DNA from: Anastrepha obliqua
Lineage: Eukaryota; Arthropoda; Insecta; Diptera; Tephritidae
Direction: 5' to 3'
DNA length: 64,000 bases
NCBI RefSeq assembly: GCF_027943255.1
Contig: NC_072896.1
Location: 33,072,501 to 33,136,500, forward strand
Below, in pieces: positions 31,877 to 44,556 of this stretch (its first letter is position 1; every line of letters starts with the position of its first letter). The notes beneath the pieces are model-generated. The model did no database searches. It was not told where the DNA came from and was given only the letters and a program-made list of their open reading frames with translations. A program made the translations under genes and the position numbers.

Positions 31877-33157
31877 CGAGGTATGTTCAAAAGGTGTCGC
31901 GAATTTTGAATTTTCGCAGGTTACGTATATTCGAATTTCGATTTTTTGTGCCGATATGTTTGTACTCATGTCTCTCACTCATGCTGACGAGTTCGGCCAT
32001 TTTGAATTTTCAGTTAATTGGTGGCAGCAGCCATTTTGAATCCTCAGTTAATTGGTGGCAGTTGCTTTTTCACGTGCTTCGGCTCGTCTACGATTTTTAC
32101 CTATTCAAAAAGATGGATCAAAGAACCTGTAACAAATTTTGTGTGAAAAACGAAATTAAGTACGCGGATGCATTCCAAATGTTGACTGTGTCATACGGAG
32201 AAGCTACTTTGGACCAAAGCAACGTTTAACGGTGGTACAAAATGTAAATGTTCTCTGAAGGCCGAGAAGATGTGAACGACGAAAAGCGTGCCGGACGCCC
32301 GAGCACTTCAACAACAGACGAAAAAATTGATGAAGTGAAGAAAATGGTATTGGCCAATCGTCGAATCACTGTTAGAGAAGTGCCATTCGATTTTTTTCAA
32401 TGATTTGGGCATGAGAGGGGTCGGCGTAAAACTCGTGCCAAAACTGTTCAATTTCGACCAAAAGTAGCATCGCATGAACATGGCTAATGAGATGTTGGAC
32501 TCTGTCCGCGACGGCCAAAATTTGCTCCAAAGGGTCATAATTGGTGACGAATCGTGGGTTTATGGTTATGACGTGGAAACCAAAGCTCAATAATCTCAAT
32601 GGAAGCTGCCGCACGAACCAAGACCGAAAAAAGCGCGCCAAGTTCGGTCAAATGTAAAAGTTTTGCTTACCATTTTCTTCGATTGCAGGGGCGCTGTGCA
32701 TCATGAGTTCTTGCCACAGGGTAAAACGGTCAATAAGGAATATTACCTGCAAGTTATGCGCAAGTTGCGCCAAGCGATCCGCCAGAAACGCCCGGATTTG
32801 TGGAAGAACAAAACTTGGCTCTTGCATCACGATAACGCCCCTGTTCACACATCTTTGCGTGTGCGCGACTTCTTGGCCAAAAACAACACACTAATGATGA
32901 AACAGCCACCGCAGTCCCCGGACCTGGCCACCTGTGACTTTTTCTTGTTCCCGAAGCTGAAGAGGCCCATGAAAGTACGACGCTACGCTACGATTGACGA
33001 GATAAAGACGGCATCGAAGGAGAAGCTGAAAAAGGAAAAAAAAAATATTTTTTGAAGTGCTGCGAAGATTGGAAAAAACGTTGGCACAAGTGCATAATAT
33101 TTCATGGGGAATACTTTGAAGGGGACAAAATAGATATTAATGAATAAATACACCTCG
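31877..33157 (+). mobile_element. mariner DD34D, full length but inactivated
   Basis: Ends CGAGGTATGTTCAAAAGG and, reversed, CGAGGTGTATTTATTCATT are bounded by TA at 31875-31876 and 33158-33159; total 1,281 bp, normal for mariner. Transposase starts at MDQRTCNKFCVKNEIKYADA (32113), continues EKRAGRPSTSTTDEKIDEVK (about 32282), ITGDESWV-like sequence around 32550, MLTIFFDCRGAVHHEFLPQG (32663), LLHHDNAPVHTSL and PPQSPDLATCDFFLFPKLKR. The last two catalytic aspartates have 34-residue spacing. A stop near 32228 (after DQSNV), frameshifts around 32390 and a decayed C terminus make it inactive. Confidence 0.92.
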
Positions 33158-33411
33158 TATGATGCGATATTTAGCTACTAAAGAAACATGGCAGATGCAG
33201 CTAATGCCTTGATTAATTTAGAATCACTTTGAGGTTAACAAACAGGTTATATTAAATCGACCTCAATTATGAGTAACACTGGGAGCTGAAGGGTTAACTC
33301 GTTTGTCATAGAAAACAGACACATATTTGTGCTCAAAATAAACAAAAAAACGATTTTTCTTACATAAAATTCTACAAGAAAAAACTTACGTATTGCTTCT
33401 TCGTTTTTATA

Positions 33412-34648
33412 AAGGGTGGTTAAATTTCAAAGGCCAATGTTGAATGTAAACCACACCTAAACGTTAAGTTTTTTTCTGCACTTCATTTGACATTTTTCAA
33501 TTGCAGACTAATTCAATTTTAACCGTAGAAAGATACCCAATCGAGCAACGCATTAAAATTATTCAGGCTTATTATGAAACGGGCGTTCAAATCAAAATGC
33601 ATATCGCGCACTTCGTGATTTTTTCGATCAATTTAATCGTCCAAATGTGCGTACAATCGGAAAAATTGTGCAAAAGTTTGAGCAAACCGGGTCTGTAGGA
33701 GATGTGCATGCTCGTACTGCGGAAAATATTGCTGCTGTTCGCGATAGTGTGCTTGAAGAGCCATCCACCTCAACTCGTCGTTGTGCCCAACAATTGCACC
33801 TCTCACGCTCATCGCTGATGAATATTATGCATAAAGATTTGCATTTACACGCTAACAAGGCGCAATTGACTCAAGAACTAAAGCCTCTTGACCATTTCAA
33901 GCGTCGTCAATCGTCAGAATGGTCAGTGGTCAATGGTCAGTGATGAGACACATTTTCACCTCAGTGGATTCGTCAATAAGCAGAATTGCCGCATTTGGGC
34001 CAATGATAAATCCTTGGATTGGCGAAAAACCAATGCACCCACAAAGAGTGACTGTTTGGTGCGGTTTATGGACCGGTGGCATCATTGGGCCGTATTTTTT
34101 CCAAAATGAGGCCGGTCAGGCAGTTACTGTGAATAATGTTCGCTATCGTGAGATGATAACGAACTTCTTATGGCCCGAATTGGAAGATATGGATGTGGAC
34201 AATATATGGTTTCAACAGGACGGTGCCACTTGTCACACAGCTAACGAAACAATGGTTCTTTTGCGGGAAAAATTTGATGGCCGAATAATCTCACGTCGCG
34301 GCGATGTCAATTGGCCGCCAAGATCATGTGATTTGACACCGTTGGACTTCTTTCTTTGGGGTTATTTGAAAGAAAAGGTGTACGTCGATAAGCCAGCAAC
34401 AATTCAAGAGCTAAAGGATGAGATAATTCGGCACATTAACGGCATAGCCCTCAATTATGCTTCAGCGTCATCGAAAATTTGGACCATCGGATGGAAATGT
34501 CCCGCGGCGGCCATTTGGCCGATATTTTGTTCCATACGTAATTGAGCCATACCAATATTATCATAATAAAGAGAAATGACAATAATTTCTTAAAAAAAAT
34601 TGTATTTTATTCAAAATCAACATCGGCCCTTGAAACTTAACCACCCTT
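33412..34648 (+). mobile_element. DD41D (rosa-type) mariner, full length, inactivated
   Basis: TIRs AAGGGTGGTTAAATTTCAAA (left) and AAGGGTGGTTAAGTTTCAAG (right, reversed) are bounded by TA at 33410-33411 and 34649-34650; length 1,237 bp. Coding blocks: ERYPIEQRIKIIQAYYETG (33528), TIGKIVQKFEQTGSVGDVHA (33650), STSTRRCAQQLHLSRSSLMN, then VDNIWFQQDGATCHTANETM (34195) and PPRSCDLTPLDFFLWGYLKE (34318), with 41 residues between aspartates. At least three frame disruptions are visible: near 33590, near 33930 (a local GGTCAGTGGTCAATGGTCAG duplication), and near 34450. The stretch 33919-34450 is otherwise well kept. This is the best DD41D copy in the window. Confidence 0.93.
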
Positions 34649-34650
34649 TA

Positions 34651-35440
34651 CTTAAGGTTCTGCCTGTGCTGCTACCTGCACAAAGCTGCAAAGGAATCGT
34701 CCATTAGTCGAAATAGTGCTCGAATTATTCTTTACCTTCTGTCAGCTCTTTAAGGAAGCACGTCGCTATCTCATTCACAGCTTCAACGAACTCTAGTCTT
34801 AAACTTTTTAAAGAAGATTTCGTCTTGGAAAATAGTTAGGATAGTTACATGGCGGAAGTTCCAGCAAATAAGGCAATAAGGCGGATGGTCCAACACTGGG
34901 CTACTGCGCTTGGCTGGGCTACTTGTTCTTTCCCTCCTGTCAAAACTTTCTTTCCTTCCAGAACTCGCATTATTGTTCCCTTGTGCTTTCACAACGTCCA
35001 GCAAGAGTGTGACGGTAATAACGTTAATTAAGGGGCCATTTTTAATTGTTAGAGTGAGTTAAGTAAAGTTAAACTATAGAAGGATTCTATGTCAAGAGAT
35101 TCAAGTATTTTGAAAAACATTTAATTAATAATTTTGAGATATATTCAATGTTGAAAAATTTTGCGTGAAGTTTTCTGAAGGTTCTTTTTAAAATTGTAAT
35201 AATTTTTTTTTTAGATAAAATAAATTTTTTTAAACAAAATTTTGAAAAAATTTAAAAAAAAATTTTGGAAAAAAAAATTTAAAAAAAATATAAAACAAAT
35301 TTTTTTTTAATAATTTTATTTCTTTTACTAAATTTGTTGGGAAATAAAAACTTGATTATCACAAAAGAAAACAAGAAATTTAAAACTAAGACTATGCTCA
35401 GTAACTAAGGCATACTCAGTTCATCTCAGAGAGGACTGAT
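34651..35440. other. Non-coding stretch with AT-rich low-complexity DNA
   Basis: Bases 35165-35330 are almost pure A/T. No gene, RNA or transposon end is recognised. A minus-strand ORF at 34783-35004 has no recognisable motif. Confidence 0.4.
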
Positions 35441-35900
35441 TACATCGTCCCAATGGTAACTTTCAATGGGAATTTTGCCACTCTCTTTCCATTTGAGGAG
35501 GAATGGAATAAAGGATTCTCACTAAAGTACTTCGACACTACAGGCTATGCAGAAGACAGTAAAATGGATTGTGGTGTTGGAGCTGGTATATATTCTCACA
35601 GACTTAGAATACTTGCAGTATCTTCGGAAGTACTGGTAATAGGAGAAGCTTGTAAGCTACTAATTGCAGACTTCTCTTTTAAGTGCAATTTCGCTATTCT
35701 TTCAGATAGCCAAGCTGCAATTCAGGCACTGCTGGGGCAAAGCAGAAATAGCCTTACCACCTTGACTCTAAACCATAAATTTACTTTAACCAGGGTTCTG
35801 GGACATCGAGACATTGAAGCAAATTAAAAAGTGGACGAACTGGAAAGAGGGTGATCTGCAATTTCCTTAAAATATCTACAAATAGCGGAATGAAGATGGA
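35440..35900 (+). mobile_element. LINE RNase H domain fragment
   Basis: The frame 35453-35827 is open for 124 codons and reads AEDSKMDCGVGAGIYSHRL (normally TDGSKMD...), CNFAILSDSQAAIQALL and LTRVLGHRDIEAN. These are the three core blocks of retroelement RNase H in the correct order and spacing. Upstream reverse transcriptase is absent. The first catalytic motif is altered (AED for TDG), so it would not be functional. Confidence 0.85.
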
Positions 35901-35939
35901 GAAACCAGACAACATGCTAAGTTAGCCGAACGTTAAGGC

Positions 35940-36287
35940 CCACCTACAACCACAATATATATAATAATATATATAATTTGCGCGAACACCCTTTTTTGGT
36001 GTTTGACCGAGCTCCTCCTCCTATTTGTGGTGTGCGTCTTGATGTTGGGAGGGACTTACAGTTTCAAGCCGACTCCGAACGGCAGATATTTTTATGAGGA
36101 GCTTTTTCATGGCAGAAATACACTCAGACGTTTGCCATTGCCTGCCGAGGGGCGACCGCTATTAGAAAAATGTTTTTCCTAATTTTGGTGTTTCGCCGAG
36201 ATTCGAACCAACGTTCTCTCTGTGAATTCCGAATGGTAGTCACGCACCAACCCATTCGGCTACGGCGGCCGCCACCTACAACCACAA
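35940..36287 (-). mobile_element. SINE family A, complete, with 16-bp target duplication
   Basis: The SINE body spans 35956-36271 and is flanked by perfect direct repeats CCACCTACAACCACAA at 35940-35955 and 36272-36287. All parts are present: AT-rich tail, AATTTGCGCGAACACC, the GAGCTCGGTCAAACACC region, CGACCGCTATTAG, B box (GGTTCGAATCTCGG) and the tRNA-like 5' end GGCCGCCGTAGCCGAATGG on the minus strand. Full length is therefore about 316 bp. A GTTCCACAAAT segment is deleted after GATGTT. This is the best copy for defining the family. Confidence 0.95.
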
Positions 36288-39200
36288 ACAATCATCAATA
36301 CTGATAAATATGAAATGAAGGCATGACTGCACATGAAATGAAGGTATGTCTCACAACGGTCATAACTGGCTTTTGGAGTGTTGGAGAACAAGCAGCCAAA
36401 ATGGACATCCCTCACAACCCACAATGTCACAGTTGTAAACAACCGCAGAAAAGGGAAACGATGTGAATACCCGCCTTATGGAAGAAGAAAATTTCTATCC
36501 TGAGCAAGGCACTGCTCGAGAGTCTCGAACAACTGTCTGGCTAATAAGGTTCATAAACCGACTGGATATAGTCATTCTGTAAATAACCGTTAAACAAGTA
36601 GGAAACGAGGATGTATGCCACATCCAAAATGGTGCGGAAGCGCTAGTGGGGTTTGGATGAATAACCATTTTAACCAATCAACCAACCATGCTCAGTAATC
36701 AATACAAATTTCATGGTAGGATTGCGTTAACTCTTTTGGAAATTTTGTTTTAAAGTATAATTTATCCTAGAAAATTAACAAGGAAAGTTTAAATTAAAAA
36801 GAACCGAAGATATTTCACTTCTCAAATTCGAAACTCACAATAAATTTTTTTTTTAACTATAAATTTTTTTCAGTATTTCTTCTTATACGTGGCGGCTCAA
36901 AATCTAACATGCAATATTGTTTTTAAATACCTTTTTTATTAAATAAATTATTAATATTAAATAAAAAAAAAGTTATTTTGAGTGATGGAAATCTTTATTT
37001 TGACTTTCAGGCGCTCCTTTGTTTGTGTGATTGTATACAGCAGCTCTTTAGTTCACAATTGTCAAACATGGTGGACGCACCAAGCCATTTGCAAAAATTA
37101 TAAGTCTTCCTGATTCATTTTGCGCCACCTTGTATTCAAGCCTACCAATACACCAATTTTCTAGAAAATTGAAGACCTTGTCTAAATTACTTGGTAACTT
37201 TGCATGGAATTGGTCCGTAGATAAACTACAACTGAAAAACTAGCCACAAGTCTTTGAATTTAAAATCGACCAAAAAACCTTATTTTTTTGTATTGCTTTA
37301 TTTTCATCCTTACGGTCTTAAAAATGTGCAGGCTAAAGGATATTTCCCTATCTAATTATTTTGCGAGTTTTAGAAGAGAGAGCGCGTCGGCCGAAAAATC
37401 GCGCGCTCGGAGCCGCTTCGAGATAAGTTTTCTCGGTTTTCCCTTCTAAAAACAGTTTTTCTTTTAGCCGTTTTTTGGTGCTGTTGGACGTATATAACGC
37501 TTTAAAATTACATATCGCTTTAAAATTACATGTTTAATAAATATGCAAAGATTTTATTGCATGAAACATTTACTTAACACTGGCAATGCCAAACAATGTT
37601 CCATTACAACGTTCAATGGAGGGCGCTGCTGACTGTTGGAACGAAAGAGCAAATAGCGCTGCCACACTACTTTACAAAAAAGTTTCACACAACAGAAAAA
37701 CACATTTTTAACCATAACTATTTGCTTATTGTTGAATTAAATAAAAATTAATAATGCTTACTTTCAATTCTTCTTGTCTAAATCACAATTTTCTTTTCAA
37801 AATTCTAATAATTGCATCATATATCAACACCCAAAGCATTCAGCAAATTCCACTCGTTCCGCACCAACACAAGCATTCTGGCAGCACTACCACTGTAGAC
37901 AGCAGCAGTGAAAAGAAAACGAAAACGTCGACGCGTACGGAAAGAATTTAGCTGCTCTTTTCGTTTTTTATTTATTTATTTGCTTTAAATGCATTTTAAA
38001 ATAAACAAATTGAATGGAAATTTAAGCATTTTATTGTAGTGCAGTGCAATAAATTTATGTGAAATCGTGCGAATTTAGTGCTACTATTTTAGTAATTTCT
38101 ACTACTTGTGTTTCCTTGCGCGTTGTACCGTCTCGTTCGGTTGCTTGCAGTGGCAGCGAAGCAGAAGAGCAGCGCAGAGACAACTTGTGCCCGAAATTTT
38201 TTTTTTATTGTAACTCCGCGAAGATATCAAATGAAATATGCAATTGAACAACGGTACGAGTATATGTATATATAAATTTTATAAATAGTTATATAGTTGC
38301 ATTGGTTAATTGTGAAAAGAGTGGAAAATTTGCACCATTTTTATAACGCGTTGGCAGAGTGTTCATTATTTGTTAGAGTGGTTAAGAGCAGCAGCAGCAG
38401 CAACAATAATCCGGAGTACATCTACCTGTGAAGTTTTCCGATTTTGTTCGCTGCATGCCTTCGTCGTCTTATTAACCCATTGTGCGTGAAGCGAATTGTC
38501 ACAGATATACTGCTGTTGGGAATATTTATAAAAAAAACAAATAAGGTGGTAGAGTATGAATAGACAAAATATCTTATGTTTTAACAATACATAATAGTGT
38601 TTTTTTTTACTATGCGCGCAAAGTGTGTACACAGGTTGGTGTATTTATCTTTTATAAGCAAAAACAAAATAGATATCAAAAGCATTGTGCTGTTGATATT
38701 TACATTTGAATAGTGGTTAATTTATGCACAGAGAAACTTAATTACTTCCGTTTACTTAAAAAAAGTGCCTTAGCACATAATGTTAAACTTTTGTTATTCA
38801 ATCAAAATGTCGATTTATTGAGTCGCTTTAAATTTTGGTATCTATGTATTTAGTACGCAAGCCTTTTGCAAAAAAGCAAAAAATAACCACCTTCGAGTAA
38901 ACGGATGTGGAGGTAAAAGCGGTTCTCAAGCTAACTCGGTCAGTTGTAAAAAGCCCGAAACAAAAATAAAGTTAGTCAAATCCACACACAAACGTGTTAT
39001 CTCTGAAATCTGTCCAGAATCGTATGCCCATTATGAGCGGTCGAAAAATAAGTATGCGCCGTGTTTTATGTCACAGCGGCAATTTGTGCAATGCAAAATA
39101 TTTGACATAAAGATATTTTAATTTCACATATATTTACTGGTAGAAGTTATAAATTCCGTATTTAACGGTATTCTCTACTAATAATTAGCTACTTTCATTA

Positions 39201-39543
39201 TTTTATTTTCGTTTACAACTTCAAAGTAATCGTAAGGGGTATACGTATAAACAAAAAAATACTGAATAAAGTTAACATAAATGTCAATTCGCCCACTTGT
39301 TTTCCCGTCAAACAGCGAAATACAAGCATGAATGCTATACTCGCAATACATAGCATACAAACGACGCCCTCACTCTGCTCCCGCTTTGGACAATTTTTTT
39401 TTTTTTTTTGTATGTTTTGTTTGAATATTTGCCCGTACCGCGCTGCACCGCATACATGTTGCGCAGTACGCAAGCCAGTCACCCAACCAGCCAGCCATCT
39501 ATCGTCTCATTCCATTCATTCATTTATTCAACAACAGCAGCAG

Positions 39544-39574
<31 letters not shown>

Positions 39575-40395
39575 ATCATCAGTGTTGCTGCCGTACAAAT
39601 TTAACTCCCACTTCATCTCACACGCTACAAGTTGTTGCTGCTGTTGCGCGGCAGCTGAGACGAATTGCCTGTGGAAATTACTGTTTTCTTTGTTGTTGGT
39701 TTATTTCTATCTGCTCGCTCAACATTAGCAAATAAACGGCAAAATAGTAGCACAAACAACTTTGTAAGTGCATTAAAATGAAACCGAAAAATTAATTACA
39801 CCCAAAGAAAAACTGTATTGCGCGTATTGTGTGACGTATTTACCCATTCAGTGAGTAGTGTGTGTTGGTGTTGGCCACAACAGATAAACATGCAGTAATA
39901 ACGAAATGATTGGCAAATAGAGTTGCCATTTTGAAACGTGGGTGTAATAATAAAGGTCAAATATTATTACATTTACGCTTTATTTTATGACAAATGTTAT
40001 TAACGCATAAATAACAATAACAATTAGTCAGCTTAATATTTGGCAGTTAGTATTATATAAATCTTTTGAATTCAAAATGTATAAAAAAGGTAACTAAGCG
40101 TCTTACAGTTGTATCAAAGTTTAAAAATGGCATGAAAAAATGTCATATAAGCATTGTCAATTATCCATATATTATTTAGAAAAAGTTAAGTATACTGCTA
40201 CAACAACAACATGTATATTAGAAACCTTCGGTAAATCTTAAAATTTATAAATTAGAAAGAAATACTTTTAAGGAGTTTGCCCTCGTTCCCACACCATTCG
40301 AGTCTGCCTATCCCTGAGCTACTCGATTTTTTCGCATACAGGCAAGCAGGAATATTGCCCAAGCAGCAATCTACTTAATTAGTCCATTTGTAGGT
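36288..40395. other. Mobile-element-poor region, candidate promoter or upstream exon DNA
   Basis: Over 4 kb contain no recognisable transposon, the longest such stretch in the window. It includes CpG-richer segments (37376-37430, 37900-37945, 38100-38180), CAG and CAC repeats (39527-39582) and several consensus-like donors (for example GTAAGT at about 39764). I see no protein-coding exon. The stretch would suit a distal promoter and untranslated first exon of the plus-strand gene that starts coding at 61052, but that link is inference only. Confidence 0.3.
39527..39582. repeat. (CAG)n-(CAC)n-(CAT)n microsatellite
   Basis: ACAACAGCAGCAGCAGCACC runs into nine or so CAC units and CATCATCAT. Plus-strand frames read it as polyglutamine/polyhistidine or polyalanine/polyproline, but no surrounding coding signature supports an exon. 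Confidence 0.9.
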
Positions 40396-41105
40396 ATTAA
40401 GGGGTTTTGAACCTTGTGAGCCCGAAAAAATGGACGATTGTTATAATTTTTTTTGAATATGTTTTAGAACTTTTATTCAAATGAGGCATATATCATACTG
40501 AAGGGTAACTCTCGAAGAATACATTTTGGTGCTTTTATTGTTGATATCGCCCCTCCCCCGACACGCCGTTTTTTAGAAGAGGCTTGCGGTGATCACCGTA
40601 GCGCATGAGCAGCTAAACTGAAATAAATAAAAAAATTATTATTGTAGAAAAATGTTTTTAGTGAATCTGAACAGTTTACCTATTTACCCAAAAAAAATTA
40701 GTCTGGATATGAAAACCGCTTTGCACCAAAAAAAACGATTTTGAGGGGTTGAAAAATTAAAAAAAATTACTTCCAGCGAACTATGCAAATATTTATAAAC
40801 ACTGAACCGTTCAGATTTACGAGGTTGTAACTTCGAATAATTAAAAAAAAAGTTTATGTAAATCGGTCAAATAGGTTTTGATAAATAATGATCACCGCGA
40901 CGGTAATTTTCAAAAAACACGACTTTGAGATAATCGCGTCTAAAGATTTGCATGCACTTCATTTATGGATAAGGTCGCGTGCTTCCACGGTCTATAACTT
41001 TAGTTCTAGTGCTCCGATCTATATGATTTTTTGAATTTATATTTTTAAGGTGATGTACTTTTAGAATATGCCATAATATTTTTTTCGATTTTTTAGTCCA
41101 ACACA
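40396..41105. mobile_element. Partial element with a TTAAGGGG left end
   Basis: TTAAGGGGTTTTGAACC begins at about 40398 and is followed by an interior with ACGCCGTTTTTTAGAAG, GATCACCG and CGATTTTGAGGGGTTG, similar in style to the TTAA MITEs. No right terminus is found before the CAA-tailed repeat at 41115, so it is truncated or the resemblance is only terminal. Confidence 0.4.
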
Positions 41106-41114
41106 ATGAAAAAA

Positions 41115-41244
41115 AGAATAGTAAGGTAGCCGTTCCCACAGTAGTCGGTTCTACGTTTCCGGAACATCTAAGATTTATATCCGGCCAAGGACTGGCACTC
41201 CAGCAGCATTCCCCGTATGCTGCTACAACAATAACAACAACCAT
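41115..41244 (+). mobile_element. CAA-tailed retroposon 3' end
   Basis: GTTCCCACAGTAGTCGGTTC, ATATCCGGCCAAGGACTGGC, ACTCCAGCAGCATTCCCCGT and TGCTGCTACAACAATAACAA appear in this order. The same order occurs at 47160-47306 and 54030-54152, and partly at 44200-44330. Shared order and a CAA-rich tail mark a dispersed retroposon family; its autonomous partner is not identified. Confidence 0.7.
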
Positions 41245-42430
41245 AGTAAGAGAGTTCGGGTCTTCTAAGAAAAGTTTAGGAAAGCTAAGAAAAATTATCG
41301 AGTGGCGCTCAGAAGGAGGTTATGACAAACAAAGTAAGATTGAGATGCCTTCTAATTAAAAAAATGTTTGAGAACCTCATTAACATCTCAATCAATAACT
41401 TAAGAATACTTACAAAAATCCTAACAGATCATTAGAGATTAAAAGGGCATCTACATAGGATTAGAATATTCTCAAACGAGTCATGCTGGCCACAAAGAGA
41501 TGTGGTCTAGGTCGATTTTCCAATACGTGTTGCCATTGACGTAGTTGTTGTTTTTGTAGCAACCTAGAAATTCCTGTTAGAAGTGATGAAACCACGTCGC
41601 ACACTGGGGATTTAGCGGAAGAAAGCCAAATTTGCAACATATCACCGACGCATTGTTTAATGGTATTTCTAAATTCCAGAATAGAACCAACAATAAAATC
41701 AAAAAGAATTACTAAACTTCGACTTACAGTTTTTTTTTTTATAGATATGTCAAAAGCATATTTATAGTATTGAACTGACTAAGAAAAAACTTCAAAGCCC
41801 AAGGTGGTTTTTTTTTTCCTTTTTCTTGAGCCGACTTCCAATTTTTTATTTTTTATTTAGGGTACGATATTTTTATAATATATATTTTAGCGGGAAGAAC
41901 AAAGGCTGTGAAGCATTTGATTATCTATTTATAATTAATTTTACAAAAAAAAAAAACAAAAATCATATTCCTTCATATTCTTGGATCTGCAAGTTGAGCT
42001 ACATTTACCTACGGTCAGAAACTAGTATCAACGTGTAGCTTAATAGCGTCTCTTTCAGTTTTAATCAATTGCAGGTGCCACCAGGCGCCACTGATTATTT
42101 TTTGGCAATGATAATAACTAAACGCTTTCTAGTGCGTGCATAATGATAACGAAACACTTTTAATTTTGTTTCGACATTTTGAGGGTAATTCAGAATTATG
42201 AACTTACATGTATCCCGTGCGTAAATATTTGCTGGCTTATATTAATAAAAAAAAAAAATTAAAATTTATGAATTAAAAAAAAATTGTTTTTTACAAATTT
42301 TTTAAAAACTAGTTTTTAAACATGTTCTTTTCATACACAAATATATACAACTTCGTTAGTAGTAAAAATGTAAATATTTTTTGGGATGTATACTTTTTTC
42401 CGCAACTCTGTACAAAAATCCCCAGTGTGC
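41245..42430. other. AT-rich non-coding stretch
   Basis: No recognised transposon, RNA or coding exon. Confidence 0.4.
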
Positions 42431-42640
42431 GTCGTAGAAAGATGATAGTAGTAGGCCCAGCAAGCGGCCAATTTTAATGAGGTGGGAGAAAAGGGGGAAA
42501 GTGGTGTTGAATGGGTCGGTTTAAACGGCTGTGTGAAGAGGTGGTTCGTCTTATACTAAGTATCAACTCATGCCGGACCGGAGTATATCGGGTTCAATTC
42601 TGGATATGTAGATGCTTAACCTTCTCCAATATACAGAACT
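42431..42640 (-). mobile_element. Dispersed repeat shared with 56640-57030
   Basis: GTAGGCCCAGCAAGC, GAGAAAAGGGGGAAAGTGG, TGAATGGGTCGGTTTA, GTGTGAAGAGGTGGTTCG and GTATATCGGGTTCAATTCT match in order, with divergence, the segment 56740-56900. The orientation is inferred from the CAA tail of the other copy, which lies at its left end when read on the minus strand. Confidence 0.55.
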
Positions 42641-44556
42641 CAATTGTGTCGGTGTTGCTCCATTTTTTTTTTCATCACTGGAACGACCGGAATTAACTTT
42701 TATCTGGCGAAGAACTGCCACATCAGCAGTTTTTCCTGAAAATCGCACAATATGTATTAGTGTTACTGCTGGCCGAATAAAAATATATTACGGAACAAGT
42801 GCATTGTCAGTAGCGGACGAATAGTACCCATAATTTAACCCGCTAAAATATGAAGTCATTATTTTTCTCAAAAATTTATATTTTTTTTTTATTAGCTTTC
42901 ATTTGGACCTTGCTATTTTGTAGTAATAAAAATACAATTATTGTAGTTTTTCTCCTAACGACGTCACCAGCTGACATATTATAAAACAAGGAAAAATTTG
43001 ATGTGTATAAGAAAATCCGAAAAAAGTGAATGAGGAAGGCAAGAGAAATGCATGGAAAACGAAGAGAGGAAAATAACCGTTGGTGGGGAAAAGTGACAGT
43101 GACTGGCAATGCGATTACAAGCAAGTTGAGTTGCAACAGCAAAACAATGAAATGACGATAAAGTGAAGCTCAAAGATTAATAAAAATAGAGAAGCAAAAG
43201 CAACGACAAGGCTGAATTTGTTATTGCTCTTGTTGTAATAGGACGCTAGGTCGGTGGGCGATGTTCATTTGTTTACATATAAACTCGTTTGATAGCAACA
43301 GCGATGCAAATAGATTTCTGCCACGCGGTACGAAAACACTGATAATTTTTTGTGTACACAATGGAAAAAATTTACTTTTTGAATAACGAAACATTTATGA
43401 TAATAATATTAATAATAATAATCGTATAAAAAGCAAATACACTTTGCGCTCAATCACAAAATAAAAATGGTCACATGGAAAATGTATAACTCATAGCAAC
43501 AACAATGTGGCAAAAACAACGAAAATATCTACCACTTTCGCACGTATAACAAAAATAGCAAAAAATAGAAAGTACCGTTGTTAATGTTTGTCAACTCGTG
43601 TTCGTGTTCGTGGCATTGCTAGTATAGGCATACATGCATAGGTGGGCTAGCCCACTGTAGTTGGCACTGCCAACAACACCCCTTGCGCACCATTGTCGCT
43701 AATAAAGACTGCGCTGCAACCGCAACGCTCTTGACGCGGTTTGGACGTCCTACTGCTAAACAAGCAATTTCCACTGCGGGTGCCACTTGACTGTGCTCTG
43801 CTGCTGCTGTTTAGTGCTGCTTGCTGTGGTGGCGCTGCAGCCAGTCACAATGCTCACAAAGCGTGTTCAACTGGTGCAACTTGGTGAAGGGTACCACACA
43901 AATGAAACAGGCCAAACTTGAAAAAAATGCTCGCGTTTGAATGGTTGCTTCTTGCACCGCTTTGAAGTTATGCAGTGGGGGCTATTTAGGCGGCAAGTTA
44001 AGTGGAATGCCTTGGAATGTGGCGAATCGAAAATGCATATCCACACATATGCATAATTGAGTGGCCGAAGGAAATTAAAAGCATTTATAAATGCACTTCT
44101 GTTTTTAATATTTGCTATGAAAATCAAAAATTTGCAGCACTCAACACAAGAGGAACGGATAATGTTTCTTTTTTTTTATTTCAAGAGTAGCCACATGGCA
44201 TGGCCCAGGCATGGTTTTCTCTGCAAACCTCTAACATTACATTACCCCGGCAGTTGGTTCTACATTACCAGAATGGACCAGATTCATATCCGGGAAAGAA
44301 CTGCTACTTTTTTAAAATTCCATAAAAAAAGGTGAGAATGTTTTATGCTATTAGAACACCAACAACAACATTACAGATGAGTGCATGAAGTCGATGAACA
44401 CATTTTGTTCTCTTTAACGGCTTGTTAAATTCTCGCGCCGCTAAATTTAAATGTGAGTTTATGTGCCCTTTAGATATTTTCTCCAACCTTGCCAGAGTTT
44501 TGGAACTAGCGAGTTAAAAAAAAAAACTATTAATTAAAGAGTTAGAATTAAAAATA
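42641..44556. other. Mostly unique non-coding DNA
   Basis: Contains a GC-richer CAG/CTG-containing segment at 43600-43860 and a weak CAA-tailed-retroposon-like piece at 44200-44330 (GGTTCTACATTACCAGAATGG, CATATCCGGGAAAGAACTG). No coding exon is recognised. Confidence 0.4.

Noticed and set aside
39328..39735. ORF with polyglutamine/polyhistidine
   Set aside because: Frame is created by a CAG/CAC/CAT microsatellite; the surrounding residues show no coding signature and two frames are equally open.
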